Shown here: piece by piece, positions 8,550 to 16,171 of the stretch | How positions within the stretch are numbered: position 1 is the first letter of the stretch | How the letters are laid out: each line of letters begins with the position of its first letter | Assembly (NCBI GenBank): GCA_002726335.1 | Contig: PBSR01000059.1 | Coordinates: 1 to 26,712, forward strand | From: Gemmatimonadaceae bacterium | Lineage (GTDB): Bacteria > Latescibacterota > UBA2968 > UBA8231 | Direction: 5' to 3' | DNA: 26,712 nt | Program-made: the position numbers and the translations under genes | Notes under the pieces: generated by a model | Seen by the model: the letters and a program-made list of their open reading frames with translations, nothing else | What the model was told of the DNA's origin: nothing | The model's database searches: none

Positions 8550-9524
8550 TCAGACCACCGTCTGCAGTGCGGCGATGGCACTGACACCGACGACATCGTC
8601 AGCCGAAGCGCCGCGCGACAGATCGTTCACTGGCTGGCGCAGACCCTGCAGGATGGGCCCGATGGCCTGGGCCCCGGCCAGGTACTGGGTCAGCTTGTAG
8701 GCGATGTTGCCGGCGTCGATATCGGGAAAGACGAGGACATTGGCCGCACCGGCCAGCGAGGAGTCGGGGCACTTCCTGACGGCCACGCGCGGCGACAGAG
8801 CCGCGTCGGCCTGCAGTTCGCCGTCGATGTTCAGGTCGGGTGCCAGCTGTCGTGCCCGCTCGACGGCGCGGCGCACCTTGTCGACGCGCTCGTGGCTGGC
8901 GCTGCCGTGCGTGGAGTACGAGAGCATGGCCACCCTGGGTTCGATCTGCAGCAGGGCGGCGGCGTTGCGCGCCGTCAGTACGGCGATGCGGGCCAGCTCC
9001 TCGGCGTCCGGCTCGACGACGACGGCGGAATCGGCATAGACCAGCACCCTCTCCGGCGGACCGGGCAGTACCATCAGAAAGAAACTCGAGGCTCGCCGGA
9101 CCCCCTCGGCAAAACCGACGCAGAGACTGGCCGCGGTGATCACCTGCCCGGTCGAGTGGCTGGCGCCGGCGACCATGGCGTCGGCCATGCCCTCGGCGAC
9201 CATCATGGCACCGAAGAACAGCGGTCGGCGCACCAGGCGCAGGGCGATGGCCTGACTGATGCCATCGCGGCGGTCCGCGTAGGCGGCAGCGAAGGACGCC
9301 AGCACGTCAGGGTCGGTGGGATCAACGAACTGCACCCCCTCGAGAGACGTCCCGCCGCCCCGATCGGCCGCCGCAGCCCGGGTCCCCAGGATCAGCGGCC
9401 GGGCGATACCCTCGGCGGCGAGCCGCGCGGCCCCGCCCACGACGGCTTCGTCCGCCCCTTCCGGCAGGACGATCCGCCGGTTCAGCGGGCGTGCGCGTTC
9501 GCAGAAACGCTCAGTCCATCCCAT
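8550..9524 (-). CDS. pta: Phosphate acetyltransferase
   Basis: This is a 324-residue short-form phosphate acetyltransferase, interconverting acetyl-CoA and acetyl phosphate. Family segments are clear: NRRIVLPEGADE at the N-terminus, MVAGASHSTGQVI in the middle, SSFFLMVLPG, LSYSTHGSASHE, and a C-terminal GPILQGLRQPVNDLSRGAS. The length matches the catalytic domain without the DRTGG extension of long Pta proteins. The ATG at 9524 has GAGGG six bases upstream; a longer in-frame ATG at 9542 is less likely. The gene is divergent from sufB across a 154-bp spacer and is followed immediately by the truncated kinase frame. No acetate kinase gene is in the window. Confidence 0.92.
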   Translation of the reverse strand: MGWTERFCERARPLNRRIVLPEGADEAVVGGAARLAAEGIARPLILGTRAAAADRGGGTSLEGVQFVDPTDPDVLASFAAAYADRRDGISQAIALRLVRRPLFFGAMMVAEGMADAMVAGASHSTGQVITAASLCVGFAEGVRRASSFFLMVLPGPPERVLVYADSAVVVEPDAEELARIAVLTARNAAALLQIEPRVAMLSYSTHGSASHERVDKVRRAVERARQLAPDLNIDGELQADAALSPRVAVRKCPDSSLAGAANVLVFPDIDAGNIAYKLTQYLAGAQAIGPILQGLRQPVNDLSRGASADDVVGVSAIAALQTVV

Positions 9525-9557
9525 TCCATTCCCTCGCACCATACCAGCAATGATCCA

Positions 9558-9583
9558 CAATCTTGCGTTTTTCTGCAAGAATG
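9558..9583. promoter_or_regulatory. Candidate operator 1 for suf operon
   Basis: This is a 26-bp dyad, CAATCTTGC-N8-GCAAGAATG, with eight of nine positions matching between arms. It lies in the pta/sufB divergent spacer about 95-120 bp before the sufB ATG. It overlaps the putative suf -35 hexamer, so a bound protein would block RNA polymerase. A second dyad of the same design lies 42 bp downstream. The Rrf2 protein encoded at the end of the suf operon is the natural candidate ligand, by inference only. Confidence 0.6.
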
Positions 9584-9590
9584 ATAGATT
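9563..9590 (+). promoter_or_regulatory. Candidate sigma70-type promoter of suf operon
   Basis: TTGCGT (9563-9568) and TAGATT (9585-9590) are separated by 16 bp and direct transcription toward sufB. The match to consensus is moderate (TTG plus TAnnnT). Support comes mainly from position: the -35 lies inside the first dyad and the -10 lies between the two dyads, the expected layout for a repressed promoter. The predicted start site would give a leader of roughly 80 bases. Confidence 0.4.
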
Positions 9591-9599
9591 CTCTGTAAT

Positions 9600-9625
9600 G
9601 AATCTGGCTTTCCTCTGCAAGATTC
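9600..9625. promoter_or_regulatory. Candidate operator 2 for suf operon
   Basis: GAATCTGGC-N8-GCAAGATTC is a second 26-bp dyad, with eight of nine arm positions matching. It repeats the core and spacer length of the dyad at 9558-9583; dyad centres are 42 bp apart, about four helical turns. It lies just downstream of the putative -10. Between and overlapping the two sites, AGATTC-N8-GAATCT (9586-9605) forms a further perfect 6-bp dyad with the same spacer, so more than one register of binding may exist. Confidence 0.55.
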
Positions 9626-9678
9626 CTTCCAGGCAAGACATAACACACGCATTTTCAGTGAGATAGGACGATCCACAC

Positions 9679-11175
9679 ATGACCGAATCGGCCAAACCAT
9701 CCCCCGATCCGGCACTCAGCGACACCGAGGTCCTTGAGCAGTTCGCCCAGCGGGAATACACCGAGGGCTTCTATACAGATGTAGAGTCCGACTCGGCTCC
9801 CCCCGGTCTCGACGAAGGCACCATCGCCTTCATCTCGAAGAAGAAACAGGAGCCGGAGTGGCTGCTGGCCTGGCGCCTCAAGGCCTATCGCACCTGGCTC
9901 GAGATGGAAGACCCGACCCGTCGACCGGCGCCGGAGCGGTGGGCCATGGTCCACTATCCGGAGATCGACTTTCAGGCCATCTCCTACTTCTCCGCACCGA
10001 AGAAGGTCTCCCTTGAGAGCCTGGACGAGGTCGATCCGGAAATTCTGGCGACCTATAACAAGCTGGGGATTCCCCTCGAAGAGCAGAAGATGCTCGCCGG
10101 TGTCGCCGTCGACGCCGTCTTCGATTCGGTCTCGGTGGCCACCACCTTCAAGGACAAGCTCGCCGAGGTGGGGATCATCTTCTGCTCCTTCAGCGAGGCG
10201 GTGAAGAATCACCCCGACCTCGTGCAGAAATACCTCGGGTCTGTGGTCCCGGCCAGCGACAACTACTATGCGGCACTGAATTCGGCGGTCTTCACCGACG
10301 GGTCCTTCGTCTATATCCCCGAAGGTGTTCGCTGCCCGATGGAGCTGTCCACCTACTTCCGCATCAACGCCGCCAACACCGGACAGTTCGAACGCACCCT
10401 CATCGTCGCCGAGAAGGGCAGCTACGTCAGCTACCTCGAAGGCTGCACGGCCCCCATGCGGGATGAGAACCAGCTGCACGCCGCCGTCGTCGAGCTGGTC
10501 GCCCTCGACGATGCCCAGATCAAGTACTCGACCATCCAGAACTGGTACCCGGGCAACAAAGAGGGTGTCGGCGGCATCTACAACTTCGTCACCAAACGGG
10601 GAGCCTGCCGCGGCGCCCGCTCCAAAATCAGCTGGACCCAGGTCGAGACGGGCTCGGCCGTCACCTGGAAATACCCCAGCTGCATCCTGCAGGGCGACGA
10701 CAGCGTCGGCGAGTTCTACTCCGTGGCCGTGACCTCGGGCCGACAGCAGGCCGACACGGGCACCAAGATGATCCACCTCGGCCGCAACACGAAGAGCACC
10801 GTCATCTCCAAGGGCATCTCGGCCATGAACGGCCAGAACACCTACCGCGGCGCCGTGCAGATGCAGAAACGTGCCACGGGGTCGAGGAACTTCACCCAGT
10901 GCGACTCCATGCTCATCGGCGACCAGTGCGGGGCCCACACCTTCCCCTACATCACCGTGCGCAACCCCTCGAGCACCGTCGAACACGAAGCCAGCACGAG
11001 CAAGATCGGCGAAGACCAGATCTTCTACTGCAACCAGCGGGGCCTGAGCACCGAGGATGCCGTCAGCATGATCGTCAACGGCTTCTGCAAGGAAGTACTG
11101 AAAGAACTACCCATGGAGTTCGCCGTGGAAGCGACCAAGCTCCTGGGAATCAGTCTGGAGGGAAGCGTAGGATGA
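9679..11175 (+). CDS. sufB: Fe-S cluster assembly scaffold SufB
   Basis: This 498-residue SufB is a subunit of the cytosolic SufBCD scaffold on which Fe-S clusters are built. Recognisable segments include [16 protein letters not shown] near residue 53, [63 protein letters not shown] and the closing YCNQRGLS segment. The length is normal for SufB. An AGGA lies ten bases before the ATG. It is the first gene of the suf operon and carries the candidate regulatory dyads upstream. It ends in TGA overlapping the ATG of a small ORF, and sufC follows only after a 267-bp interval, an unusual break in an otherwise tightly packed operon. Confidence 0.97.
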   Translation: MTESAKPSPDPALSDTEVLEQFAQREYTEGFYTDVESDSAPPGLDEGTIAFISKKKQEPEWLLAWRLKAYRTWLEMEDPTRRPAPERWAMVHYPEIDFQAISYFSAPKKVSLESLDEVDPEILATYNKLGIPLEEQKMLAGVAVDAVFDSVSVATTFKDKLAEVGIIFCSFSEAVKNHPDLVQKYLGSVVPASDNYYAALNSAVFTDGSFVYIPEGVRCPMELSTYFRINAANTGQFERTLIVAEKGSYVSYLEGCTAPMRDENQLHAAVVELVALDDAQIKYSTIQNWYPGNKEGVGGIYNFVTKRGACRGARSKISWTQVETGSAVTWKYPSCILQGDDSVGEFYSVAVTSGRQQADTGTKMIHLGRNTKSTVISKGISAMNGQNTYRGAVQMQKRATGSRNFTQCDSMLIGDQCGAHTFPYITVRNPSSTVEHEASTSKIGEDQIFYCNQRGLSTEDAVSMIVNGFCKEVLKELPMEFAVEATKLLGISLEGSVG

Positions 11176-11375
11176 ATATCTGTGACCTGCCTCTCGACGA
11201 ACGCATCAGACTCGTCGAGGACCAGTTCGGGCAGTCAGCCGGACAGGTCGGCGGGCGCGGGGCCGTAGCGGCCATGACGCCGGCGCAAGACCACCGACGC
11301 AGCTTCGGTTCCCTGCGAGACTCGGGCCGTATCGAGGCTCGCTCAGCAACAGCACACGCGGCAGTCCAGGACTGA
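11172..11375 (+). CDS. Small ORF with antitoxin-like N-terminus, running into inverted repeat
   Basis: This is a 67-codon ORF whose ATG overlaps the sufB stop (ATGA) and has GGAGG about nine bases upstream, a good translation start. The first residues, [19 protein letters not shown], resemble the start of addiction-module antitoxins with an [17 protein letters not shown] pattern. Similarity is lost after that, and the frame enters the inverted-repeat element at 11246, codon 25. The remainder is low-complexity and unlike a known domain. The likely reading is a small gene whose distal part was replaced or displaced by the repeat. Whether it is expressed as a functional peptide is unknown. Confidence 0.35.
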   Translation: MNICDLPLDERIRLVEDQFGQSAGQVGGRGAVAAMTPAQDHRRSFGSLRDSGRIEARSATAHAAVQD

Positions 11376-11424
11376 CCGCAAAACATCCGGCGTACGGGCC
11401 GCGTAGGCCCCGCGCCCGCCGACC
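11246..11424. repeat. 179-bp element bounded by an inverted repeat, MITE-like or long RNA stem
   Basis: GGTCGGCGGGCGCGGGGCC at 11246-11264 has its exact reverse complement at 11406-11424. The repeat continues inward. Positions 11265-11283 pair with 11387-11405 as a 3x3 mismatch, six matches, a 3x3 mismatch and seven matches, giving 32 matches over 38 positions. The interior of about 100 bp has no recognisable gene. As DNA this looks like a miniature inverted-repeat element, though no target duplication is visible. As RNA it would form a very stable stem ending five bases before the sufC ribosome site AGGAG (11430-11434). Confidence 0.75.
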
Positions 11425-11442
11425 GAACCAGGAGAACAACCG

Positions 11443-12219
11443 TTGCTCAAGATCACCAACCTGCACGCCACAGTAGAAGACACCGAAATCCTCAAGGGTA
11501 TCGATCTCGAAGTAGCCCCCGGCGAGATTCATGCGATCATGGGTCCCAACGGCTCCGGCAAGTCCACCCTCGCCCAGGTGCTGGCCGGCCATGATGCCTT
11601 CACCGTCACCGAAGGTTCGGTGTCCTACGAAGGTCAGGACCTGCTCGACATGACCCCGGAAGCCCGCGCCCGCGAAGGTGTCTTCCTCGCCTTCCAGTAC
11701 CCCGTGGAGATCCCGGGCGTCAACACCGCCTACTTTCTGCGCACCGGTCTCAACGAGGTCCGCAAGCACCGCGGCGAAGAAGAGGTGGACGCCTACGACT
11801 TCCTGAGCCTGATCCGGGAGAAGATGAGTCTCGTCGAGATGGACGAGAGCTTCCTGAAGCGTTCGGTCAACGAGGGCTTCTCCGGCGGCGAGAAGAAGCG
11901 CCACGAGGTCCTGCAGATGGCTGTGCTGGAGCCCCGACTGGCGATCCTCGACGAAACCGACTCGGGCCTCGATATCGACGCTCTCCGTGTTGTGGCCAAC
12001 GGCGTCAACCAGCTGCACACGCCACAGACCAGCGCCATCGTCGTCACCCACTATCAGCGGCTGCTCGAGTACATCGTTCCCGATCTTGTCCATGTCCTGA
12101 TGGATGGGCGCATCGTGCGCTCCGGCGGCAAGGAGCTGGCCCTGCAGCTGGAGGAGAAGGGCTACGACTGGATTCGCGAGGACGCGACGCACGCCGATCC
12201 GGTGGAATCCGCAGGATGA
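11443..12219 (+). CDS. sufC: Fe-S cluster assembly ATPase SufC
   Basis: This 258-residue ABC-type ATPase energises the SufBCD scaffold. Walker A (GPNGSGKST) is near residues 34-42, the Q-loop region contains LAFQYPVEIPGV, the signature is SGGEKKRHE near 147-155, and Walker B is LAILDETDSGLD. The SufC-specific Walker B and D-loop are intact. The signature carries His where most SufC proteins have Asn (SGGEKKRNE). The start is a TTG with AGGAG eight bases upstream, and no better start is available. The stop overlaps the sufD ATG by four bases (ATGA). Confidence 0.96.
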   Translation: MLKITNLHATVEDTEILKGIDLEVAPGEIHAIMGPNGSGKSTLAQVLAGHDAFTVTEGSVSYEGQDLLDMTPEARAREGVFLAFQYPVEIPGVNTAYFLRTGLNEVRKHRGEEEVDAYDFLSLIREKMSLVEMDESFLKRSVNEGFSGGEKKRHEVLQMAVLEPRLAILDETDSGLDIDALRVVANGVNQLHTPQTSAIVVTHYQRLLEYIVPDLVHVLMDGRIVRSGGKELALQLEEKGYDWIREDATHADPVESAG

Positions 12220-13559
12220 GCGAGACCACTGACACCATCGGCGCCTACGCCGCCGCCTTCGAACGCTTCGAGACGTCACTGAACGGCGGCGCTGACACCG
12301 CCCTGCACGGGAAGCGCCGTGAAGCGATCAGCCGCCTTGTCCAGGACGGCCTGCCGACGGCCCGCTTCGAAGCCTGGCGCCACACCAATCCGGCCTCCAT
12401 GACACGGGCGTGCTTCGTACCGGTGGCAGAACCCGGACACCTGACGGCGTCCTCTATCGAGGCTTTCCTCATCGCGGGCACCAGCGCGGTTCTCGTCTTC
12501 GCCGATGGTCGGTTCGTGCCCGAACTCTCCCGCCGCGAGACGCTGCCCGAGGGCCTGCGAGTCAGCAATCTGGCGACGGTGACCGACGTTGAGGAGCCGG
12601 CACTGATGGCCGCTCTGGGAGCGCACACGCTTGGCGAGAACTCCGGTTTTTCCGCTCTCAACACCGCCTTTATCCACGACGCCGCTGTCATCGCCATCGA
12701 TTCGGGTTGCACTGTCGATGAACCGGTTCAGATCCTCCACGTACGCACCTCACAGCCCGGCCTGACCGCGCCGCGTACCCTGGTCGTGGCAGAAAGCGAC
12801 AGTCGCGTCAGCATCGTTGAGACCTTCGTCGGCATGGCGTCCGGAGCCGGCTCGCTGACAGCTTCCGTCGCCGAGATCGTCGTCGGTCGCGCGTCTGTGG
12901 TGGAGCACACGCGCATCCACCTGCACGGTGCCGAGGGCCACCACGCCGGTACGGTGCACGTTGCCGAAGAGGAGGACGCACGGTACACGGGCCACTCCTT
13001 CGGCCTGGCCGGACGGTTCGTGCGCGAGGACGTGCACACGGTACTGAATGGCGAACGTATCGAATCCACCCTGAACGGTCTGTCCCTGCCCCTTGGCGGC
13101 GACCACGTCGACAACTACACCACCATCGAGCACACCGCCGCCAGTTGCCGCAGCCACGAGCTCTACAAGGGCGTCGTCGGTGGACGGGCACACAGTGTCT
13201 TCCGCGGCAAGATTCTCGTACACCAGGCGGCGCAGAAGACCGACGCTTACCAGTCGAATCAGAATCTGCTGATGTCCGATGATGCCGAGATCGACTCCAA
13301 GCCTCAGCTTGAGATCTACGCCGACGATGTCAAGTGCAGCCACGGTTCGACCACCGGCCAGCTCGACCCGGACGCACTGTTCTACCTGCGGGCTCGCGGC
13401 CTCGGATTGCGGCAGGCCCAACGCGTCCTCACCAGGGCTTTCGCCGGAGAACTGGTGGACCGGCTGCATCATGAAGGGCTCCACCAACACGTCGACGCCC
13501 TGGTGTCGGACCGTCTCGACGCCGTTCTCGCCGATCCCGACCATGGAGACTCACTGTGA
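12216..13559 (+). CDS. sufD: Fe-S cluster assembly protein SufD
   Basis: This 447-residue SufD is the SufB paralogue that completes the SufBCD complex. The N-terminal helical part (ARFEAWRHTNPASM, near residues 49-62) is followed by the beta-helix core. Family segments include VRTSQPG, GEDARYTGHSFGL-like residues, LNGLSLPLGGDHVDN, HSVFRGKILVHQAAQKTDAY, LMSDDAEIDSKPQLEIYADDV and KCSHGSTTGQLD. The conserved His of the CSHGST segment is present. The gene overlaps sufC upstream and sufS downstream by four bases each, so the three are translationally coupled. Confidence 0.96.
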   Translation: MSETTDTIGAYAAAFERFETSLNGGADTALHGKRREAISRLVQDGLPTARFEAWRHTNPASMTRACFVPVAEPGHLTASSIEAFLIAGTSAVLVFADGRFVPELSRRETLPEGLRVSNLATVTDVEEPALMAALGAHTLGENSGFSALNTAFIHDAAVIAIDSGCTVDEPVQILHVRTSQPGLTAPRTLVVAESDSRVSIVETFVGMASGAGSLTASVAEIVVGRASVVEHTRIHLHGAEGHHAGTVHVAEEEDARYTGHSFGLAGRFVREDVHTVLNGERIESTLNGLSLPLGGDHVDNYTTIEHTAASCRSHELYKGVVGGRAHSVFRGKILVHQAAQKTDAYQSNQNLLMSDDAEIDSKPQLEIYADDVKCSHGSTTGQLDPDALFYLRARGLGLRQAQRVLTRAFAGELVDRLHHEGLHQHVDALVSDRLDAVLADPDHGDSL

Positions 13560-14827
13560 CTGCGGCACCCACAGCTTTGCGTGACGCCAGCCTGGAAACG
13601 CCGGCTCCTCCCTTTGACGTCGATGCCGTTCGCCGCGACTTCCCCATCCTCGGCCGGGCGGTTCGCGACCGGGCCCTCGTCTACCTCGACAACGCCGCCA
13701 CGGCGCAGAAGCCGAGATCCGTCATCGAGGCCATGGAGCGGTACTACGAGGAAGAGAACTCCAACATCCATCGAGGCGTGCACTTCCTCAGCCAGCAGGC
13801 CACCTTCGCCTACGAGCGTGCCCGCGGCCGCATCGCCCAGTTTCTCAATGCCCCGGAGAGTGTGGAGATCGTATTCTGCCGCGGCACGACCGAGGCTGTC
13901 AATCTCGTCGCCCACAGTTACGCCCGACCTCGTGTCGGCGCTGGCGACGAGATCCTCGTCACCCACATGGAGCACCACTCCAACATCGTCCCGTGGCAGA
14001 TGCTGTGCGAATCCACGGGGGCAACACTCACGGTGGCGTCCGTCACCGACGAGGGTGAGCTCGACCTGGCGGATTTCGCCGACAAGCTGTCCCCCCGCAC
14101 GCGCCTGGTGGCTGTCACCCATGCCTCCAATGTGCTGGGCACCATCAATCCCATACGGCGAATCTGCGACCTCGCCCATGAGTTTGATATCCCCGTCCTC
14201 GTCGACGGCGCTCAGGGAGCCCCCCACCTCGCCGTGGATGTGCAGGCCCTGGGATGCGACTTCTACACGTTGTCCGGACACAAGCTGTTCGCCCCCACCG
14301 GCATCGGTGCGCTCTGGGGCCGGCGTGAACTGCTCGAAGAGATGGCTCCCTACGAGGGGGGCGGTTCGATGATTCAGTCCGTCACCTTCGAGTCCACCAC
14401 GTTTGCCGAGTTGCCGAACAAGTTTGAGGCGGGCACGCCGAATATCGCCGGTGCCATCGGTCTGGCCGCCGCCGTCGACTACCTCAACGGCCTCGGCATG
14501 GCGCAGATCTCCGCCTACGAAGAGGAGCTGCTCGCCTACGCCACCGATCGCCTGCTGTCCGTCGACGGTCTGCGCCTGTTCGGCACGGCTCCCGAGAAGG
14601 TCGCCGTCCTCGCCTTCGCCCTGGAGGCGGCCCATCCGCACGACATCGGCACGATCCTCGACATCGAGGGTGTGGCCCTGCGCACCGGCCACCACTGTGC
14701 GCAGCCGCTGATGCAGCGCTACGGCGTGCCGGCCATGGCCCGCGCCTCCTTCGCGTTCTACAACACGCGCCACGAGGTCGATGTCCTGGTGACGGCCCTG
14801 GACAAAGTGAAGCAGGTCCTCGGCTGA
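13556..14827 (+). CDS. sufS: Cysteine desulfurase SufS
   Basis: This is a 423-residue PLP-dependent group II cysteine desulfurase, which removes sulfur from cysteine and passes it to SufU. The N-terminus (DFPILGRAVRDRALVYLDNAATAQKP) is typical. The PLP lysine is Lys243 in SGHKLFAPTGIG, and the persulfide cysteine is Cys381 in RTGHHCAQP. His in the THMEHHSN segment supports cofactor stacking. The start is a GTG overlapping the sufD stop (GTGA). About 15-20 extra residues before the core are unremarkable. The stop overlaps the sufU ATG by one base (TGATG). Confidence 0.97.
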   Translation: MTAAPTALRDASLETPAPPFDVDAVRRDFPILGRAVRDRALVYLDNAATAQKPRSVIEAMERYYEEENSNIHRGVHFLSQQATFAYERARGRIAQFLNAPESVEIVFCRGTTEAVNLVAHSYARPRVGAGDEILVTHMEHHSNIVPWQMLCESTGATLTVASVTDEGELDLADFADKLSPRTRLVAVTHASNVLGTINPIRRICDLAHEFDIPVLVDGAQGAPHLAVDVQALGCDFYTLSGHKLFAPTGIGALWGRRELLEEMAPYEGGGSMIQSVTFESTTFAELPNKFEAGTPNIAGAIGLAAAVDYLNGLGMAQISAYEEELLAYATDRLLSVDGLRLFGTAPEKVAVLAFALEAAHPHDIGTILDIEGVALRTGHHCAQPLMQRYGVPAMARASFAFYNTRHEVDVLVTALDKVKQVLG

Positions 14828-15285
14828 TGTCCGAACTGCGCGAACTCTACCAGCAGGTCATCCTGGACCATAACCGCAATCCGCGAAACTTCGGTCCACT
14901 GGAGACGGCCAACCGGCATCAGGAGGGGTTCAACCCCCTGTGTGGCGACCACCTGCACGTCTATCTGCTGCTCAACGATGACGATGTTATCGAAGACATC
15001 CACTTCGATGGTTCGGGCTGTGCCATCTCGAAGGCCTCGGCGTCGCTGATGACCCAGTTGCTGAAGGGGAGCACGGCTGACGAGGCGCGCTCCCGGTTCG
15101 ACAGCTTCCACGAGATGGTCACCGCCGACACCGATGCCCCCGTCGATCTCGAGGCTGCGGGCAAGCTCGCCGTCTTCGGTGGCGTGCGGGAGTTCCCCAT
15201 GCGGGTGAAGTGTGCGACCCTGGCATGGCATACGATGAAGTCGGCCCTCGAGGCTGAGACCGAAGATCCTATCACGACCGAGTGA
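14827..15285 (+). CDS. sufU: Sulfur acceptor / Fe-S assembly protein SufU
   Basis: This 152-residue IscU-fold protein is of the zinc-binding SufU type, which accepts persulfide from SufS. The metal ligands expected from the family are present: Cys39 and Asp41 in NPLCGDH, Cys65 in GSGCAISKASAS and Cys129 in RVKCATLAWHT. The insertion between the second and third Cys (about residues 90-115) is a SufU hallmark that separates it from IscU. Position directly after sufS fits a SufS-SufU pair. The start codon overlaps the sufS stop. Confidence 0.95.
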   Translation: MSELRELYQQVILDHNRNPRNFGPLETANRHQEGFNPLCGDHLHVYLLLNDDDVIEDIHFDGSGCAISKASASLMTQLLKGSTADEARSRFDSFHEMVTADTDAPVDLEAAGKLAVFGGVREFPMRVKCATLAWHTMKSALEAETEDPITTE

Positions 15286-15301
15286 CAAGAAGGAACCCCA
15301 A

Positions 15302-15673
15302 ATGGAATCACAGGAACCTCAGGAGCCACAACAGCACCCGGAAGGCAGCATCGAGGCGAAGATCGTCGACGCCCTCAAGACCTGCTACGATCCGGAAATC
15401 CCCGTCGACATCTACGAGATGGGACTGATCTATGCCATCGAGGTGCAGGACGAGGAAGCAGAGGATGGCGGCCCAGGCAAGAAAGCTCTCCTCACGATGA
15501 CCCTGACATCCCCTGCCTGTCCCGTCGCCGGATCGCTGCCCGGCGAAGTGCAGAACAAGGTGCTGGAGCAGGTGGAAGAGCTCACCGACTCCCAGGTGGA
15601 CATCACCTGGGACCCGCCCTGGAGCATCGACCGCATGTCGGAAGCGGCGAAGCTCCAACTTGGAATGATGTAG
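15302..15673 (+). CDS. sufT: SufT / MIP18-type (DUF59) Fe-S maturation protein
   Basis: This 123-residue MIP18/DUF59 protein is of the kind placed at the end of many suf operons and annotated SufT. The family pattern is visible: a helix (IVDALKTCYDPEIPVDIYEMGLIY), a beta strand segment (LTMTLTSPACPVAG) with the conserved Cys, and the closing DPPWSIDRMS. The domain is implicated in Fe-S protein maturation, with PaaD and yeast Cia2 as relatives. It follows sufU by 16 bp with an AAGGA ribosome site. An acidic insert (EEAEDGGPG) near residue 50 is a little longer than usual. Confidence 0.93.
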   Translation: MESQEPQEPQQHPEGSIEAKIVDALKTCYDPEIPVDIYEMGLIYAIEVQDEEAEDGGPGKKALLTMTLTSPACPVAGSLPGEVQNKVLEQVEELTDSQVDITWDPPWSIDRMSEAAKLQLGMM

Positions 15674-15685
15674 GAGAAGTCAGCC

Positions 15686-16168
15686 GTGAAACTGAGCGCC
15701 CAGGAGGAGTACGGCCTGCGTTGCCTGCTGCAAGTGGCCCGCAGGCCCCATGGTCAGAGTGTGACGATTCCCGATATCGCCGAGGCCGAGAGCGTCTCGC
15801 CGCACAACGTGGCCAGGTATCTCGGTACGCTGCGCAAGCATGGCATCGTCGACAGCGAGCGCGGCCAGCATGGTGGCTATACGCTGGCGCGAAACCCCGA
15901 CACGATCATCGTGGCCGACGTGCTCTCGGCATTGGGTGGTCCGCTCTACGATCCCTCGTTCTGTAACCACTTCACCGGGGCCGGCGAGACCTGCCAGCAT
16001 ACGGCCGTCGACTGTTCGATCCGCGGTCTGTGGATGCAGGTGCAGAACGCTGTCGACGATGTCCTGTCGCACACGACATTGCAAGACCTGCTCGACGCGG
16101 CCGACAACATGGCCGCCATGCATGTAGAGCAGCCGCCCTCCTGCCTGCTCCAGGTGGAGGGCAGCTGA
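15686..16168 (+). CDS. Rrf2-family transcriptional regulator, likely Fe-S sensing
   Basis: This 160-residue Rrf2 protein (IscR, NsrR and CymR family) has an N-terminal winged helix: MKLSAQEEYGLRCLLQVA, VTIPDIAE, VSPHNVARYLGTLRKHGIV and the wing GGYTLAR. Three cysteines in the sensor loop, Cys93, Cys103 and Cys110, are placed like the Fe-S ligands of IscR, though the spacing is wider than in Escherichia coli IscR. The start is a GTG with AGGAG nine bases upstream. As the last gene of the suf operon it probably provides feedback on the operon through the dyads before sufB. The link is inferred from position. The C-terminal ~40 residues are helical and unassigned. Confidence 0.9.
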   Translation: MKLSAQEEYGLRCLLQVARRPHGQSVTIPDIAEAESVSPHNVARYLGTLRKHGIVDSERGQHGGYTLARNPDTIIVADVLSALGGPLYDPSFCNHFTGAGETCQHTAVDCSIRGLWMQVQNAVDDVLSHTTLQDLLDAADNMAAMHVEQPPSCLLQVEGS

Positions 16169-16171
16169 GGG

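Noticed and set aside
9525..9761. Longer pta N-terminus running to 9761
   Set aside because: It would run across the regulatory dyads and into sufB in the opposite direction; homology begins at the start with a good ribosome site at 9524.
9655..10986. Long minus-strand open frame (443 codons) opposite sufB
   Set aside because: It is antisense to a strongly conserved gene, has no domain signature, and would leave no room for the sufB promoter.
13469..14773. Long minus-strand open frame (434 codons) opposite sufS
   Set aside because: It is the shadow of sufS; composition only, no motifs, no ribosome site.
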